Positions 38,194 to 49,888 of a stretch of DNA of 64,000 nt are shown one piece after another. The notes under the pieces were generated by a model. The model had not been told where the DNA came from. It saw only the letters and a program-made list of their open reading frames with translations, and did not search any database. A program made the position numbers and the translations under genes. The stretch's first letter is position 1. Each line of letters starts with the position of its first letter. Source of the DNA: Brachynemurus nebulosus (Eukaryota > Arthropoda > Insecta > Neuroptera > Myrmeleontidae); NCBI GenBank assembly GCA_035578155.1, contig JAPWDM010000003.1:70920142-70984141 (forward strand). The letters run 5' to 3'.

Positions 38194-38559
38194 AACGAGT
38201 TTGCTATAAAATATTTACGAAAACGAAATAAAAAATCGTTTATTGCAACCTATTAAAACAAGAGTTAGTATAGATTTTGTTCAAATAGTTTTTCACTGTT
38301 TGAAATTCTATAAAAAAAAAAAAAACTATTTTGTATATGTGGAAGAAAACATATGCCTCAGTTCCAAAAGGACTTGCTGTTTGTTCAAAAAAATAGATGC
38401 GCTTATGGGATCTGGATTATTCAGATAAGGTGTCGACATATACAAAATATCTTTGTACAAAATTTAAGTCGGTAGAAATTTCTGTAAATAAAATGCACGC
38501 TAGCTCTCGATTCATAATATATTCTAATGAGTCACATACCAAATTTAATTTTTAATGTA

Positions 38560-38732
38560 GGGTAAAAACCCCTATACCGGAACGCGATCCAATACTGGAA
38601 CAGTTTTGATATTTATATATTAATGAAGTTTTTTCTAAAAGAAACCTCTGATAACAAAAATTATTATTAATAGAATGATTATTTTTCAATTTAAATTCAC
38701 CTCGCATTTAATGTTTCCTTATTTAATTATAG

Positions 38733-38812
<80 letters not shown>

Positions 38813-39176
38813 CAATTTTTGTTGAATAGTGTATTTTGATCCTTTATTTACGTCTGATACTTAAACCATTCTATGTTTCCTACATTGACGTCTATTGTCA
38901 TATTACTCATATTACACGTCTGTTTGTATATCGGTTCCCAACTACTAGTGTCATTAATATTGCTTTGTTTGGATATAGATGCCGACATTTTATAAAAGAA
39001 AACATTAATAAAAAATTTTGGGTTGAATTTTTTTAAAAATATATTCATTGGATTAAAAAACTTTGTTTCATGCTCATTAAGAAAAAAAATGGGTGTTTAA
39101 TTTGTTTGTAAATTTTTATAAGCCACTTTTTAATTACACACCTAAAAATAGTGTTCTGGTATAGGGGCTTTTACGT
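38560..39176. mobile_element. TA-flanked element (GTAAAARCCCCTATACCRGAAC ends), nested
   Basis: The left end GGGTAAAAACCCCTATACC and the right end, whose complement is ACGTAAAAGCCCCTATACC, are inverted and flanked by TA (38558-38559, 39177-39178). The element, 617 bp, interrupts the hAT relic, so it inserted later. It contains a long AT microsatellite (38734-38809). Opposite-strand frames at 38836-39048 have no recognised domain. Confidence 0.75.
38734..38809. repeat. (AT)n microsatellite
   Basis: About 37 AT units, uninterrupted, inside the nested element. Confidence 0.95.
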
Positions 39177-39378
39177 TACATGAAACAATATCTTTAATTT
39201 TTTTTAAAATTTATTAATGATTTCGTAGTTGTAGCAAGTCATTTCTGTCGTCGTGGTCGACCATTTTCTAATAGTCGGTGTCGAATCTTACGCAATTTAA
39301 GCGCTAGCTTTTAGCTCATTTTCGTGATCTCGCAAGTAAGCTCGGCACCGGGCCCCACTTTTGGTCAGCCCGGTCCTG

Positions 39379-41524
39379 CATACGGGTACATTTGTGCCTT
39401 ACATATTACATACATATTCGGTCGACTGCTGTCTCGAGTGTATATTGCACACATAACATAAACCTTACGTTTATTAGCCTCCCATTTCTCGCTTATTATT
39501 CCCTAGGTCGACACTTTTACTTTCAACATGAGGGTGCGGGTGTATGTGTGTCTAGTGGGTAAGTAAGCAGTATACATTCCAGTGGGAATAGAACTATGGC
39601 TGCCGGGTTCGTCAAGTACGTACACAAGCAGTCGCTCGCTTGCATCAAGCTCTCTTGTAACGATTGTAATTTGTTTTACTTATGGTTGCCTTTATTGTAA
39701 ACGGGCGTCAATGCAAGGTGAATGCATATGCATATCTATAAAGTGATGTGGTTATAGGCGGCAGTGGGGGGAGGGACGTGTTAGGGAAGTAGTGATGGTG
39801 TAATGCACTTTAAAACATTGTAATAATGCACTTATACCTATGTATCATGACTATACTCACTATACAGCAGCAATGAACTTCGTAAGTGACTTTTAGAAGT
39901 TTTATATGAAATGCAATTTTGATTTAATTGTATATTAAAATGCAACTGAATGTGAGATTTTTTCTTTATGTTCTTTCTTTTTTCTATTCGTAAAAGGTTA
40001 ATTAGGAATTAGAATTGAACGGTGGAGATTATTGGTATATATAGACTTCCCTTACAGCAATTTTATTTGAAAATTAACAGAGGGAATTTATCAACAAAGA
40101 CAGTGAACTTGAAAAAATTATTTGAAAATTTATGTTCTCTCTCCTCAAAATAGTTAACCCTTTTGCAATGGACGGCAAATGTTTATTGAAAATGATTTGA
40201 ACCACAAAACGTCTACTATAAAATCGCCACACTTATGTTCCACAAATGCTTAACCGAAACCTTGTGCAAAACATGCTTTTTTTAGCTACGGATTAAAATT
40301 CAAGAAAAATTTGACTATTAAAAAGATGTTTCTGGTTAGTGGTCTTTCCATTTTTAAACTCTGTTTAGTGAACCATTAAATTTTTTGTCGGTGTTTTCAA
40401 AAAGTCAACAATAAATCGTTTTATTTAATGTGCTATTTTCAGGATATTTCTTACTTTTTGACGAAAAAATAAATTCAATAGACACAGAGCTGAAATGATG
40501 AATTCTCCTCCAAGCAAAAGCGGTCATCCGTATTAGTAACCTATTTTATTTATGTTCTATTGCAAAATTCAATTTGCCGAAGCTTGGTGTAGCCCATGGG
40601 TATTTCATGAAGAGAAATAGCGGGCGTTGGGAATTACATTTTATTAAAATTTTTCCCAAAGAAATAAGTGATGGGAAAATATAAAGATCACTGGTACTTG
40701 TCTCGGCCCCCTACCGACAGCTACAGGTGCCCCTTTCAAACCCGAGACCTCTGACTGTCCACCCTCCTTTTTTCTCGGGCCTGTTGAGAAACATTTTCAC
40801 CAAACTCAAATTTCGAAACTAATTTGAAACGAGTAATCCAAGCAATAATTAAAATCAGTCGCTGCTGAATGAAAAAGGATTAATTTGGAAGATATGAAAC
40901 AACTTACGATTAAGGTATACTTCTAATGATTTCAGTAGGAGTATTCCTGACTTCTGTTAACTCATTCACTGTTCACAGACTTTTCTTTACTTGCAGATTA
41001 AGCTTACTGATTGTTATAAACAAAATTGTAGAAAATACTGTCTCAACAGTAATTAGGTTAATACCAAAAAAAAAAAAAAACTGACGTACTTTCAAACTTA
41101 TTTCTCACTTTGTTATTTTAAATTAAATCTCGAAAACAATGTTTTTTAAAAATGGGACAACAACTAATTGTATTTTTTTTTAATAATTCTTAAATAATAA
41201 TAAAAATAAATTAAATAAATGTCAACTCGTAAAGTCAATTCTAAAACATTTATGAGCAATTAAATTTACCATCATAAATTTTGATATGATTTGTCATGAT
41301 TATGTCAGATAAAGCTCTTCATATTTTTTTTCCGTTCTAATATTTAGTAGAATGAAATGAGAACAGTTTAAATAACACGTCACTGTATAATAGGAATGTT
41401 CTAGAGAGAGAGATCCAGGGACTAGCGAATGAATTTTAATTCTTGTGATTCGTTTGTTTAACATATATTGTTAGTATATGTTGTCTCTGGTTTTCATAAG
41501 AGACTGAACCGGTGAAATCACACA
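39379..41524. other. Non-coding DNA with a G/C-richer islet upstream of the ATG exon
   Basis: Between 39400 and 39790 composition is more balanced. Two short ATG frames occur: MRVRVYVCLV followed by GTAAGTAAG at 39528-39558, and a 34-codon frame MAAGFVKYVHK at 39596-39700. Neither can be linked to other exons. Another C-rich patch lies at 40705-40790. These could be regulatory DNA or transposon debris. Confidence 0.35.
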
Positions 41525-41581
41525 ATGGCAAGTTTTCGGAAATCAGTGGAGATTACTCCGCCTCTTTTCAGTCACAGCCCG
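41525..41581 (+). CDS. Candidate first coding exon of an unidentified gene
   Basis: ATG in the context CACAATGG opens a 19-codon frame, MASFRKSVEITPPLFSHSP, that ends at a good donor (CCCG followed by GTAAGA at 41582). An in-frame TGA lies four codons upstream, so the ATG is a plausible true start. The exon is 28/57 G+C, far above the surrounding introns. It ends in phase 0 and so fits the phase-0 exon at 58665, which would continue ...SHSP-VDTPDSV... The intron between would be ~17 kb and contain the satellite array, which starts ~100 bp after the donor. The 5' UTR is not resolved; AG at about 41480 could be an acceptor. Alternatives are a chance frame or an exon of another transcript. The linkage is inferred from phase and composition only. 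Confidence 0.4.
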
Positions 41582-41682
41582 GTAAGATCTCTGATAATTT
41601 TGTGCTGACCGCAGTCACAAATATTTATAGGATCATATATGACGATTATCAGTTTTCTAAATTTGTATATTTAAATTGAGCT

Positions 41683-42880
41683 CGAAATGTTGTTTTCCGA
41701 CCACTTGGCCGACCATATATAGGTACAAACTTTTTAAGCATTAGAGAAATGCTTAAGAGCAACTTTTTAATTTTAAAAAAAATTTTTGCTGCCTGGAATA
41801 GTTTCCACCGATCGATGGTTGAAATAACAATAGGTCGTGTAATATGAAATGTCGTTTTCCGACCACTTAGTCGACTTTGTTATACAGATAAATATCGGGA
41901 CTTTCTTAACCATTAGAGAATTGTCTAAATGCGACTCTGTAATTTTAAATAGAATTCTTGCAGCCTGGAATCATTTCGACCGATAGATAAAATAACAATA
42001 GGTCGTGTAATATGAAATGTCGCTTTCCGACCACTTAGTCTACTTTGTAATACAGATAGGTATCGACACATTCTTAAATGTTAGGTAATTGTTTAAAAAT
42101 CATTCTGTAATTTTAAATAGAATTTTTGTAGCCTGGAATCATTTCTACCGATAGTTGAAATAACAATTGGTCGTGTAATATGAAATGTCGTTTTCCAACC
42201 ACTTAGTCTACTTTGTAATACAGATAGATATCGGCACTTTCTTAACCATTAGAGAATTGTCTAAATGCGACTTTGTAATTTTAAATAGAATTCTTGTAGC
42301 CTGAAATCATTTCGACCGATAGTTAAAATACAAAAGGTCATGTAATATGAAATGTCGCTTTCCGACCACTTAGCTTACTTTGTACTACAGATAGATACCG
42401 ACACATTCTTAAATGTTAGGTAATTGTTTAAAAATCATTCTGTAATTTTAAATAGAATTATTGTATCCTGGAATCATTTCTACCGATAGTTGAAATAACA
42501 ATAGGTCGTGTAATATGAAATGTCCTTTTCCGACTTAGTCTAGTCTACTTTGTTATACAGATAGATATCGACACTTTCATAAGCATTAGGTAAATGTTGA
42601 AAATTCATTCTTTAATTTTACATAGAATTCTGGTAGCCTGAAATCATTTCCATCGTTGGTTGAAATAACATTTAGGTTGTGTAATATGAAATGTCGTTTT
42701 CCGACCACTTAGTTTACTTTATTATACAGATAGACATGGACACTTTCTTAACCGTTAGAGAAATGTCTAAAAGTAATTCTTTAATTTTAAATAGAATTCT
42801 CATAGTCTGGAGGCATTACCATCGCTAGTTGAAATGACATTAAACTGTGTAATATGAAATATCGTTTTCAGTGGATACGT
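41683..42880 (+). repeat. ~167-bp satellite array
   Basis: The box TGAAATGTCGTTTTCCGACC (with variants) starts at 41683, 41845, 42012, 42181, 42348, 42515, 42687 and 42855, giving periods of 162, 167, 169, 167, 167, 172 and 168 bp. Units also share AATTTTAAATAGAATTCT, GCCTGGAATCATTTC and GGTCGTGTAATATG. The box begins GGTCG and ends CGACC, so it has inverted ends. Units differ at perhaps 10-20% of positions, so the array is not newly homogenised. Monomer length is close to one nucleosome repeat. Reverse-orientation relatives lie at 20.4 and 46.8 kb. Confidence 0.9.
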
Positions 42881-43312
42881 TGAACATCAATCTAAAGCAT
42901 GTTTTACTGTAATATACTTAAAAGAAAAGATTTAAAACAATAAATAATAAATTAGTAACGCCTTTTAAATGTTTAGTTCATGTTAATCACTTAATTTAAC
43001 AATTTCTTTTTAAGAAACTAAAATTTAAAATAAAAAATTTGTAACTTGCAAAATAATTATTTATGTTTACATTGACTAGGTGACAATTTGCTTTATCAAT
43101 CTACGCTAATCAGTGTTTATAATTTTCACCACATAACGTAATTTGAACGTATATTCTATCATACATAACAGTATTATGGTTTTAAATATGGCAAAATTAT
43201 AAGCTATGTAATAATAAAAGTCTATACATATGTACCTAAAATATAGCGTTTATTTTGATGCTTTCATGTTATATAGCTATATTCATTTAAAAACAGTTAA
43301 TATGGGGTAAAG
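42881..43312. other. Non-coding DNA
   Basis: AT-rich, no recognisable feature. Confidence 0.5.
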
Positions 43313-44171
43313 TGGCCACTCTAAGGCAAAATGTTGTTTAGTTTACTTGTTTGAAGAGAAATACAGATTAATAAGTATTTAGTATATAGTTTCTTTAGTG
43401 CAGAACCAATAAGCATCAATATATCAACAATATCTTGAAAGGTATTTTTGCAATTTTTGTTTTTCGCAACAGGTGCAAAGTGACCACTTTACCCCACTAT
43501 GCTGGGTAAAGTGGCTATGGGTACCCATTTTAACCCAAAAAGAAATTTTGAGGTAATAAACATGTTTATATACAAAATCAAACTATGTTTGTATCATTAA
43601 TTATTATATATCGACGGACTGACGGACGGACGGACGTTCAAGTCTCATCATAGAGCTCTAAAAACTGATTTCAGGCAATTCTTTTGTTTATAAAGTATAA
43701 AGAATTAAATATAAGTTATGAATTTAATATAATATGTTAAAATATTCTAAGAATTCAATTAGAACAGCTATAGGAGAAACTGACCACTTTGTCCCATTAT
43801 AACCCTGGCCACATTACCCCGTTAGACACCATTCCGGCAAACTACAACTAATTTCAAGAAAGAATTTTCTGATACATCGATAACTATATTATTTTGAAGG
43901 TAATTAGACAGAGTTTTTAGCTATCCAAATTATTAAAAAAAATGTATTCTAATTAATAAAAAAAATTATGAAAATACAACTTAAAACTTACTTTACATCA
44001 ACACTCAAAAATTCAGAAAATTCGTTCTAACTCATACAATCTACAGAACTGATCATTGACGTTTTAATAGAATACTAATGGCTTGTTTACAAGCTATTAT
44101 TCAGCTTCGCCACAAGATTGGAGTAGTTTTCGGTGAGTAAAGGCTAATGGCCACTCTACCCCAGTCTCCCC
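43313..44171. mobile_element. TA-type element with GGGGTAAAGTGGCCAC motif, left end lost
   Basis: The right end GGCCACTCTACCCCAG followed by TCTCCCC and TA matches the termini of the element at 45541. The left side begins at TGGGGTAAAGTGGCCACT without the outer GGGGAGACT. The motif recurs inside at ~43483-43520 (ACTTTACCCCACTATGCTGG, then GTAAAGTGG) and ~43783-43820. The interior also has a short GACG tandem run near 43617. No transposase is recognised. Confidence 0.65.
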
Positions 44172-44173
44172 TA

Positions 44174-45538
44174 TATGATAGTTTGTAAATTTCATCAGTT
44201 AAATTTTGCCAGTTATCAGTTATTTTGTTAAAAAATGCATTGCTGGACACAAATTTTAATGACATTTTGATTTGATTTCTGTTCGAATCAGAGACTGATA
44301 AATAAGTATGAAAATTTTAAATAAACATCTTAGTAAAGTTTTTAAAGAAAATTAGAAAACGATATACTTATCGTTATAAGTATTTCTGCTTTCAACTGTA
44401 TTATCTAAACACAATTTTAATAATTAATTTAAAGTTTAACTAAGAAATTTTCCTCTTAATAATTCGTAGAGTCCATTGTTTTAAAAACTGTTTTAGTATT
44501 ATTAAAATGATATAATTATCTTAGGTACAGTGTCTTACAGATGTTACTATATTATAAATAAAAATTTTTTAATTAATGATGTCGTCAGGTTTACTAAAAT
44601 GCGGTTCAAGCTTGGACCCGTTAGTGCAACATTTTTGGCAGAGACGTATACAGCCGAGCTTCTTAGGGGGGTCACGCGGAAAACTATAAGACTACAAAAT
44701 TACAATTTTGTTTAAAATTAAATAATATCTAGTGTATATTTTTAATTCTCGGGGGGAAGGGGTCACGACCCCTTGACACCCCCACCCCCCTTGTATAAGC
44801 CCTTGAGTTTTTAATTTCATATTTAAGTAATCCAAATTTTATTCTTTATACGAATTAAGTTGTTAAAGTCGCCATAAATATTTTCAACGTTAGTATTTGA
44901 AATCTCATTTCAAATTAAAACTTTGATAAAACTATTCAAAATATTATCTACAGATAGTAATAACAATTTTAGTTAGACACTGTTAGATTTTTGTGAGACA
45001 CTGTATCCTAATATAAATATTATTGTTCGTTGATTATAGCGAACAAAAAAGAAGAATATACAACAGAACTATCAACTATGAAAATAGTTTTTCTTTCATT
45101 GTAATACTAAATCAACAAATGAAGAAAACTTTCCATTCGTAACCATTTCTTTCTCATTTTTCTCATTTTTTTTTTAAATTATTAATTCATTTCTTGAAAT
45201 CTTTTTGTAAAATCAGTGACGGTTCGTAACTTAAAAAATAGATTTAACGTTACCTTTATGGTTAACAAATATTCAAACATCAGTGACATTTATAATAAAC
45301 AATTATTTGAGTCTAGAGGATTTGTAAAACACAAAAACATTAAAATCACTCAATTCATAAGTAATTTTGATCAGTTGTTAGGAAAATGAGAATAATTTAT
45401 TAACTAATTAATATGTTAAATTATAGTATTTTTTATAAATATCCATAAATACCCTTATTCTGACGCCATGATGTTACTGAAAACCCTGTAGTTTCCTCAC
45501 TCTTCAACTGGATTGATTATCTTCATAATATACGTATA
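44174..45538. other. Non-coding DNA
   Basis: A G/C-rich strip at 44660-44810 (GGGGGGAAGGGGTCACGACC, CACCCCCACCCCCC) resembles terminal parts of hAT elements but has no defined ends. The 61-codon frame 44530-44715 runs into it. Otherwise AT-rich without features. Confidence 0.4.
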
Positions 45539-45540
45539 TA

Positions 45541-46086
45541 GGGGAGACTGGAGTAAAGTGGCCACTCTAAATAGGAGAGGGCACGACTTGGGAAATTGAC
45601 TTCGGGATGCGATTTCGCAGGATTATAGTCCCTTTAAAGATGAATTAATTGGTAAAATATAAAGACCCATTGGCCAGTCAATTTCGAGAAAAACGCTTTC
45701 AAAATTCTAGCTTCATTTACTGAATGTTTATATATAAGTTATTGGTGTGTCAAATCAACGAAGAGATAGTGCAGTCGGTAGCGATGCTAGACTAGAATGG
45801 CGACTAGAGTGCACGGGTTCGATTCCGACTGACTGCAAGTTTTATTACATACCTATTTTTTTTTTTTATTTTGTTAATTAATAAATTTCAAATTGTGTAT
45901 AATTATAAGTAAATTTATAATCAATAAAATTCTTAATTTTGTAATTTAAAAATGGTTTTGGTAATTTTATTATTTACCTGTTTAAAAAAAACCAAATTAC
46001 TTATTAAGAAAGTATTCAGTATATGGTTACTTTGGTGTCCAAAATGACCACTTTACCGCCACTGGCCACTTTACCCCAGTCTCCCC
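45541..46086. mobile_element. TA-flanked element GGGGAGACTGGAGTAAAGTG with tRNA-like insert
   Basis: The left end GGGGAGACTGGAGTAAAGTG and right end CACTTTACCCCAGTCTCCCC are near-perfect inverted repeats bounded by TA (45539-45540, 46087-46088). The terminal motif recurs internally (ATGACCACTTTACCGCC at ~46044). At 545 bp this is a short non-autonomous member of the same family as 43313. It encloses a tRNA-like segment (45766-45836). Confidence 0.8.
45766..45836 (+). tRNA. tRNA-derived sequence (pseudo-tRNA or SINE head)
   Basis: TAGTGCAGTCGGTAGCG resembles the tRNA D-arm / pol III A box, and GGGTTCGATTCC about 40 bp later is an excellent B box with T-loop. The T-stem pairs only next to the loop (three pairs fail), the D-stem is weak, and no regular anticodon stem forms. 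It is therefore not a working tRNA but a tRNA-derived sequence such as a SINE head or captured pol III promoter. It lies inside a TA-flanked transposon. Confidence 0.55.
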
Positions 46087-46088
46087 TA

Positions 46089-46789
46089 CTTATGCTATAA
46101 ATTATTCATGGTCTTAGCAAATCATATTGAATGTTATCCAAATGAAAAATAAATGGAGAAACTTATAATATTCTTTGTTGTTATTTTATTTTTTAGTTGT
46201 AGTCAGTAATGTCTGATAAGAAAAATATCATCTAGAAATATCTATTTCCTGGTGAGATCGTCAGCTTGAAATAGTATACATAGTAGACAGTTCATGAAAA
46301 AAAAAAATGTAAAATAAGAAAATTATATTGACTTTTTCTTAAATACTGTGCTTTTTTTATTAAAATATAGTACAAACTTGCCACTCTAAATGATATCGTC
46401 TGATTGTACTATCAAAAAATTTCGTTTGAATTGGGATTTTGAATTGCTCCATCTCAATTCAACAACAGTAGGTAATGCCATTCTCAAACAACAGGAGATA
46501 AAAATTTCGTCCGTTTATGTATGAAGAAAATTGCTAAAATGTAAAATGGATAGCTTTACCATATATTTAAACATTTTTTTCCATATTGTTTTTAATAAGT
46601 ACCTTATTACCAAAGACAACGATGGGCTAACTTTACTCCCAAAAATAGTCTTTAGCTCTAGAAAAAGCCATTTTTAGGATTTAGTTTTTTTTTTTTTTTT
46701 TATTTAGGGCACATAATAGCACATATCTAGCACAATATAGAATAATTTTTATGTTTAAAAAAAAGAAAACGATAGAGTTAAATAACTAC
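46089..46789. other. Non-coding DNA
   Basis: AT-rich, no recognisable feature apart from a poly-T run near 46685. Confidence 0.45.
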
Positions 46790-47060
46790 GGAGAAAACGA
46801 CATTTCATATTACACGACCTAATGCTATTCCAATTAATGACGGAAATGATTACAAGCTACAATGGTTCTATTTACAATTAAAGAATTGCTTTAAAACATT
46901 TTTGTGCTGCTTAAAAAAGCGTCGTATTTTTATTTGAATTAGATTATAGGTAAGCCAGTAGTCGGAAAACGACATTTCATATTACACGACCTAATATTAT
47001 TCCAACTAATTGTGAAAGTGATGCCAGTCCTGAGTCCAGGCTTCAGGAATTTTCTTTAAA
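46790..47060 (-). repeat. Two diverged satellite units (minus orientation)
   Basis: GAAAACGACATTTCATATTA with CACGACCT occurs at about 46793 and 46972, ~178 bp apart. It is the complement of the box in the array at 41683-42880 and matches the copies at 20.4 kb in orientation. Confidence 0.7.
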
Positions 47061-47925
47061 ATTAGAGAATTGCGTTTAAAAAATCCTTTAATTCTTAAGA
47101 GAGATGCTATATGTGACCGGTCCGCACAAAATTATTCAAAATTTTACCGGACTGAAAAAAGATTGATAATCGCTAATCAAAAACTTTCCTACTTTTTATG
47201 AGTGGTTAATTCTTGATTAATCGATCAATAATGTGTGTTCTAATAAAACCATTATTGATGGATGACTTAATCAAAGAAACATTTTAATATATGCACGTAC
47301 TTCGATTGTACTTAACAATGAAAGAACTTTTAATGATTACCTTTTACTATAGTTCTCTTACCATCGACAAAAAAGCAGCAATTCATAAATCACAAGTCAC
47401 ATATTATAGGGTATGCGGTGACACAATATGTACTTTTATTAAAAACACATTCTACCATACTTTAATTCTGCAGATTGAGTTTGAGTTTTCCTATCTAACA
47501 ATTTTTTTTCTTTACTTCATCTCATCTCGAAGAATAAAGTTGAATAACTTCTTCTTCTACGGCAGCAGCAACCATTCTCCACTGCGCTCTTACATATACA
47601 ATTCATCAAGCGAAGACGAAGGAAATACTCGATAAATATCAAAAAAGTTTTCGACTTCCGTTGACGGGTAAACGGAAATAACTAGTTTTCTATTATATTA
47701 AAAATTGTCATTTACCAACTCTCGGCAACGTCAATGCTTTTTTCATAAGACGTAATTGTCAACAGTTAAAATGCATTGTTTATTCAGAACGATACGATTT
47801 TTTAGTCGAATTTTCTCCGAAAAATTAGACTTATACAGTCTATACGATAAGAGCTGCGAGAGGCGAGACCAGGGGCGCTATCCGTTTTCGGACCCGTAGA
47901 ACACGATTATGTAAAAAAAAAGATG

Positions 47926-47930
<5 letters not shown>
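47061..47930. other. Non-coding DNA
   Basis: The 114-codon frame 47291-47635 has no recognised domain and no splice context. Positions ~47790-47835 are the inverted copy of part of the small element at 12353-12684. No gene is supported. Confidence 0.4.

Positions 47931-48007
<77 letters not shown>
47931..48007. repeat. (TA)n microsatellite
   Basis: About 38 TA units. A 126-codon minus-strand frame (47840-48220) runs through it and encodes alternating Ile-Tyr; it is an artefact. Confidence 0.95.
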
Positions 48008-48010
<3 letters not shown>

Positions 48011-48329
48011 CCCGCAACCTTTTAATATGTGTAGGGCCCCCCTATGGAAGTTAAGAGATGAAATTTGGTAAGTGGGGCTTATTCCGATGCACAACAATAC
48101 TATCAAAGTGGGGTCAAATTTTGGGCAAATTTTTTTTCGGACCCGACCTTTAAGGGGGTGGTGGGGGGCGGAAAAGCAATAAAACTTTTCCAAACCGGTT
48201 TTAAATAATGTTTCGGTCAATTATCTACAACATATCCAAAATTCAGCTTCCTAGGATGATATGGTGGGAGTAGAGGGGGGAAAAACGATTTTCGCTGGAT
48301 CTAACAGGCCCCCAGCCCCCCAGAATTAA

Positions 48330-48930
48330 CGTAGAGGGTTGAAATTTGGTGTGTTGATAAAGTTCGTACCTAGGTTGTGCTTTTTGGAGGTTTTAATATT
48401 TTACCCCCACCCCCCTCATTTTTAAGCTACAATTTCATGCATTTTCGACGTTTTCGAAGTTTGTACCACTCGCACAGGTCACCCGAATAAACCTAGAGGG
48501 CTGAAATTTTGTATTCGGATTGAGTTAGTATCAAGGGGGTGCCTTTTGGGGGTCTCGACTTTTAACCCCTACCCCCACCATTTTTATACCCAAAAGAACA
48601 TGATTTTTCTTGTTTTTTAACAGTTTCGTTCGGGTCAAAATCTCCCCAAATAAACCTAGAGGGCTGAAATTTGGTGTACAGGTTAAGCTAATAGCCAGAC
48701 ACTGTTTTTTGGAGGTTTCAACTTTTAACCCTTACCCCCACGATTATGACGCCAATATTTCCTTAATTTTTTTTGCTTGTTTTCTAACACGTCTAGAGAC
48801 TCCATAAGGAAACCTAGAGGGCTGAAATTTTGTACGTGTATTCAGTTAGTATCCAGCTAGTACCTTGTAGGGAGTCCGCATCACTTTTCCCCCCACTTCT
48901 CCCATTTTTACATCGGAATTGAATGCTATT
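48330..48930 (+). repeat. ~160-bp tandem repeat, about four units
   Basis: The phrase CCTAGAGGGCTGAAATTTTG (first copy CGTAGAGGGTTGAAATTTGG) starts at 48330, 48492, 48655 and 48813, at spacings of 162, 163 and 158 bp. Each unit then has TTTTGGAGGTTT, CTTTTAACCC and ACCCCCACCATTTTTA. Units are well diverged. Upstream, 48010-48320 is G/C-rich with GGGGGGC and GATGAAATTTGG words and may be a degenerate first unit. Confidence 0.8.
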
Positions 48931-49888
48931 GTTAAATGTATTTTAAAAGCATTATGTTTATTCTAAATACAAGTAGGCGAATAGTAATTTTAAAAAATTT
49001 AAAAAAAAGTGAACTTACTTTTATGACAAATGAAATACATACATATTAAGTAATTTAAAAATGTTATTAAAGTCACTGTTTATTCATAAATTAGGAATTT
49101 TGGATTTTTAGTATTTATAAAATAGAAATTTTGGATTTTTTTGGAAAGAAAAAATATCTTTATAAGGGCCTTCCAGTTTACTATTTAAGGTCCTTTTTTA
49201 ATATTTAAAACTAAAACATAAAGGCAATTAGCGGATAAACATGGGCAGGAATGTCCTCGTACGAATTGTGTTGGCTTTTTTTCTGCTACCTGTTTTCGGC
49301 ACAAAATTGAAATTTACTGAGATACAGCCCTTAAATACTTAAAACCTTTTTTTAACGCCTCGATCAGCCGAACACTCATCACCAGTTTTGAAACCAACAA
49401 AATGACAATTCGGTTGTAGACTTTCAATCACATTTCGCTTGTAGACATTCAATACCGAAGATGAAGGGGAAAATTCGACTACCGTGATGGGGCCCCGCTG
49501 CTCACGGCGTTTTTTTTGTTTGTATTTTTTTGAAATCTGAATTGAATTTATTGAGATGATATTCCATTATCTTATTGATTTATTATGTAAGGATTGTCAT
49601 GAATAATTATTATTATTGATGTGACTTGAATAAGATTTCTCAGAAACTATTATAATTATTTTTCTAACTATATTTCTACTTTTCGTTAAGTAAGTATATC
49701 CTATCTTTTCACAATCTGGAATAAAAAAAGTTTTCATTTCCACACAGAAAAACTCACTTATTTTTTGATTTATTGGAGCAATTCACAAAAGACAATACCT
49801 ACTTTATGTGGAAATTTGATTCCCCTTTGCATACACAAAATATAGATCCGATGAAATGCTGTGGATCTCTGATCAAAAATGGGGGAAA
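48931..49888. other. Non-coding DNA
   Basis: AT-rich; short G/C patch at 49480-49505 (GATGGGGCCCCGCTGCTC) of unknown nature. No gene. Confidence 0.45.

Larger units (their letters stand above)
37810..39378. mobile_element. hAT transposon relic with nested insertion
   Basis: The left end CAGGACCG and right end CGGTCCTG are inverted, a classic hAT terminus. The flanking octamers CTTACAGA and CATACGGG agree at five of eight positions, so an aged target duplication is possible. The interior has the C-terminal part of a hAT transposase (38020-38193) and is interrupted by a separate TA-flanked element at 38560-39176. The transposase lacks its catalytic part. Confidence 0.75.

Noticed and set aside
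43605..43640. CRISPR-like or minisatellite GACGGACGGACGG run
   Set aside because: Only a few 4-bp units; a short slippage tract, and CRISPR arrays are not expected in nuclear DNA.
47840..48220. 126-codon minus-strand open frame
   Set aside because: It runs through a (TA)n microsatellite and encodes a long Ile-Tyr repeat; open only because of the dinucleotide run.
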